In this document: positions 62,093-64,000 of the stretch, in pieces
Layout: every line of letters starts with the position of its first letter
How positions within the stretch are numbered: position 1 is the first letter of the stretch
NCBI RefSeq assembly: GCF_024055725.1
Contig: NZ_JAMXMX010000004.1
Span: forward strand, 248,001-312,000
Source of the DNA: Actinoallomurus spadix
GTDB lineage: Bacteria > Actinomycetota > Actinomycetes > Streptosporangiales > Streptosporangiaceae
Length of the DNA stretch: 64,000 nt
Direction: 5' to 3'
Position numbers and translations under genes: made by a program
Notes under the pieces: generated by a model
Told to the model about the DNA's origin: nothing
The model's input: the letters and a program-made list of their open reading frames with translations, nothing else
Database searches by the model: none

Positions 62093-62566
62093 TCAGCCGC
62101 CGGCCTCGGTGGTGGCGTCAAGGCGCGCGAGCACCTGGTCGGACACCTGCCGGAGCATCGCGAGCTGGTCGCGGGTGAGCTCGTCGAGGAACAGGCGTCG
62201 TACGGTGTCGACGTGCCCCGGGGCGGCGGCGACGATGGCCCGCCGGCCCGCGTCGGTCAGCGCGACGACGGCGCCGCGGCCGTCCTCGTCGCACTCCTCA
62301 CGTGCGACGAGGCCGCGGCGCTGCATCCGGGTGAGGTGGTGGGACAGGCGGCTCTGCTCCCACTGCAGGCCACGCTGCAGTTCGAACGGCCGTAGCCGCC
62401 CGTCCGGGGCGTCGGTGAGCTGGACGAGCACCTCATAGTCGGCCAGTGAGAGACCGGAGTCCGCCTGCAGTTGCCGGTTGAGCCGGGCGGACAGCCGCCC
62501 GTGCATGCGGATGAACGCACGCCAGGCGCGCTGCTCCTCGTCGTCGAGCCATCGGGTGGCGCTCAT
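62093..62566 (-). CDS. MarR-family regulator
   Basis: 157 residues, ATG 62566. Winged HTH: GLSLADYEVLVQLTDAPDGRLRPFELQRGLQWEQSRLSHHLTRMQRRGLVAREECDEDGRG with the wing. It is divergent from the pirin gene, with two palindromes in its promoter region, so it probably autoregulates and represses pirin. One Cys (EECDEDGRG) could sense oxidation; this is speculation. Confidence 0.92.
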   Translation of the reverse strand: MSATRWLDDEEQRAWRAFIRMHGRLSARLNRQLQADSGLSLADYEVLVQLTDAPDGRLRPFELQRGLQWEQSRLSHHLTRMQRRGLVAREECDEDGRGAVVALTDAGRRAIVAAAPGHVDTVRRLFLDELTRDQLAMLRQVSDQVLARLDATTEAGG

Positions 62567-62585
62567 GAGCCTCACCTTAGCGTGA

Positions 62586-62603
62586 TCAATGACACGTCAT
62601 TGA
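62586..62603. promoter_or_regulatory. MarR operator-like palindrome 1
   Basis: TCAATGAC-AC-GTCATTGA, 8-bp arms, in the divergent marR/pirin region close to the marR start. Confidence 0.6.
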
Positions 62604-62614
62604 ACGAGGAAATA

Positions 62615-62628
62615 TATGACGTGTCATA
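62615..62628. promoter_or_regulatory. MarR operator-like palindrome 2
   Basis: TATGAC-GT-GTCATA, 6-bp arms sharing TGACrYGTCA with palindrome 1, with centres 27 bp apart. Confidence 0.6.
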
Positions 62629-62642
62629 AGGGTTGGGCGGCC

Positions 62643-62660
62643 TAGATGATGCATCATCTA
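62643..62660. promoter_or_regulatory. Perfect 18-bp palindrome before the pirin gene
   Basis: TAGATGATGCATCATCTA is fully symmetrical, 30 bp from palindrome 2 and 30 bp before the pirin ATG. Its core ATGATGCATCAT differs from the TGACGTCA type, so it may bind another factor. Confidence 0.5.
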
Positions 62661-62689
62661 CCTGGAAGATCGGACTGAGAGGCCCTGTC

Positions 62690-63457
62690 ATGAGCACCCC
62701 GGTGACACCGCGGATCGACATCCGCCACGCGGACGACCGCTACAAGACCGAGATCGGCTGGCTCGACTCGAAGCACTCGTTCTCCTTCGGCCACCACCAC
62801 GACCCGCGCAACACCCACCACGGTCTGCTGCTCGTCAACAACGACGACGTGGTCACGCCCGGCATGGGCTTCGAGACCCACCCGCACCGTGACATGGAGA
62901 TCGTCACCTGGGTCCTCCGCGGGTCGCTGGTCCACCAGGACTCCACCGGCCACAACGGAGTGATCTACCCCGGTCTCGCCCAGCGGATGAGCGCCGGCAC
63001 CGGCATCCTGCACTCCGAGAAGAACGACTCCTGGCACCTGCGGGGCGAGCGGCACGACGAGCCGGTGCACTTCGTCCAGATGTGGGTGGTGCCCGACGAG
63101 GCCGGCATCACCCCCGGGTACGAACAGCTCGAGATCGACGAGAAGCTGCTGTCCTCCGGCACGCTCGTGCCCGTCGCCTCCGGGATGGAGCGGCACGACG
63201 GCGAGGCCGCGATCCGGATCAAGAACCGGTACGCCGCGCTGTACGCCGCCCGTCTGGCACCCGGCCAGAGCGTCGAACTGCCCGACGCGCCGTACCTGCA
63301 CCTGTTCGTGCCACGCGGCGCCGTGAACCTGGAGGGCGCCGGTCCGCTCGGCACGGGTGACGCCGTGCGCTTCACCGCCGTCGGCGGGCAGCGGGTCACC
63401 GCGACCGAACCCGCGGAGATCCTGGTGTGGGAGATGCACGCCACCATCGCCGCCTGA
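62690..63457 (+). CDS. Pirin-family bicupin protein
   Basis: 255 residues, ATG 62690. N-terminal pirin motifs: FSFGHHHDPRNTHHGLLLVNNDDVVTPGMGFETHPHRDMEIVTWVLRG, with His/Glu metal ligands (HPHRD), and HSEKN in the same cupin. Pirins are iron proteins; some have quercetinase activity, others are redox co-regulators. Controlled divergently by the MarR-type gene, and followed after 110 bp by a VOC protein. Confidence 0.92.
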   Translation: MSTPVTPRIDIRHADDRYKTEIGWLDSKHSFSFGHHHDPRNTHHGLLLVNNDDVVTPGMGFETHPHRDMEIVTWVLRGSLVHQDSTGHNGVIYPGLAQRMSAGTGILHSEKNDSWHLRGERHDEPVHFVQMWVVPDEAGITPGYEQLEIDEKLLSSGTLVPVASGMERHDGEAAIRIKNRYAALYAARLAPGQSVELPDAPYLHLFVPRGAVNLEGAGPLGTGDAVRFTAVGGQRVTATEPAEILVWEMHATIAA

Positions 63458-63567
63458 TCACCCGGCCGCCTGATCATGGAAGCCGCGCAGGACCGCCCGC
63501 GGGCGGGAGTCCACCGCCCGCCCCCCGGGCAGGGAACCCACACCACCACCCGGATCCGGAGGAGACC

Positions 63568-64000
63568 ATGACCGACACCCCGACCGACCTCGCCGCGCTG
63601 GAGGCCGAACGGCGCCGCATCCGCGCCGCCCATCTCCGCCCCGCCGCCGAGCGTCCCCGGTCCACGGCGCGCGGGCTCCACCACACCGCGCTGATCAGCG
63701 GCGACGTGGAGCGTACCGTCCGCTTCTACCAGGACGTGCTGGGCTTCCCGCTCACCGAGCTGATCGAGAACCGGGACTACCCCGGCTCCTCGCACTTCTT
63801 CTTCGACATCGGCAACGGCAATCTGCTCGCCTTCTTCGACTTCCCCGGGCTCGACCTCGGCCCGTACGCCGAAGTCCTCGGGGGCCTCCACCACTGCGCG
63901 ATCTCGGTGGAGCCCGCGCGCTGGGAGGAGATCGTGCGCCGCCTGGACGACGCCGGCGTCGAGCACGTCGTCCACAGCGAGGTCTCGGTCTACTTCCGGG
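63568..64000 (+). CDS. VOC/glyoxalase-family protein (cut by window edge)
   Basis: 144 residues visible, ATG 63568 behind GGAGGAG. RGLHHTALISGDVERTVRFYQDVLGFPLTELIENRDYPGSSHFFFDIGNGNLLAFFDF and GGLHHCAISVEPARWEEIVRRLDDAGVEHVVH are the two betaalphabetabetabeta units with metal His/Glu ligands. It belongs to the glyoxalase/bleomycin-resistance/dioxygenase superfamily. The 3' end lies past base 64000. Confidence 0.9.
   Translation, partial: MTDTPTDLAALEAERRRIRAAHLRPAAERPRSTARGLHHTALISGDVERTVRFYQDVLGFPLTELIENRDYPGSSHFFFDIGNGNLLAFFDFPGLDLGPYAEVLGGLHHCAISVEPARWEEIVRRLDDAGVEHVVHSEVSVYFR

Overview
The window is very GC-rich DNA with dense, often 1-4 nt overlapping genes, XRE/DUF397 regulator pairs, Tat signal peptides and GTG/TTG starts. 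This points to a filamentous high-GC actinomycete (Streptosporangiales/Thermomonosporaceae-like is my best guess, not proven). I saw no rRNA, tRNA or CRISPR array.

Layout. 1-940: a two-gene RiPP locus on the minus strand, a 31-residue precursor ending in SYIWH followed by a cytochrome P450 that runs off the left edge. 937-6219: a secreted serine hydrolase, a NarL-type two-component pair, and an ECF41 sigma factor with its epimerase partner. 6413-19368: a dormancy/hypoxia-type block (DosS-like GAF kinase with the haem-ligand His, DoxX, alcohol dehydrogenase, SHOCT protein, pyruvate phosphate dikinase, P-type ATPase, membrane NTPase, two CBS-BON proteins) with DosR-box-like sites at its control regions. 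19517-24465: a flavin monooxygenase with an unusual start, OsmC, and direct-sulfurylation methionine synthesis (metX, metY, CoA-binding protein).

24542-38994 is a sulfur/nucleoside salvage block: nucleoside hydrolase with a BMP-type nucleoside ABC importer, mtnD, a ribose-type ABC importer fused in one operon with mtnK, and a divergent mtnA-mtnC-mtnB operon. Three promoters here (nucleoside importer, mtnD, mtnA) carry the same operator-like dyad in the -35/-10 spacer. This suggests one regulon in which imported or internal methylthioadenosine is cut by the nucleoside hydrolase and the methylthioribose is recycled to methionine.

39000-49900 is an accessory, more AT-relaxed island: a PD-(D/E)xK-like protein, unknown proteins, a tandem repeat with covarying stems, an XRE/DUF397 pair, an ATP-grasp/MFS pair, a DUF5753 remnant, a second ECF41 sigma factor with an NmrA-like partner and a good ECF41 promoter, and an IS5-type transposase remnant that ended up inside a duplicate gene start. 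49900-54914 is the five-gene STM4011-STM4015 cassette (two radical SAM proteins, a sulfatase-like hydrolase, an ATP-grasp protein, an LRR protein), completely overlapped and of unknown function. 55061-64000 holds ordinary genes: DUF2236 oxygenase with a TetR regulator, Tat-exported purple acid phosphatase, RDD protein, EF-hand protein, secreted SGNH hydrolase, MarR with pirin, and a VOC protein cut by the right edge.
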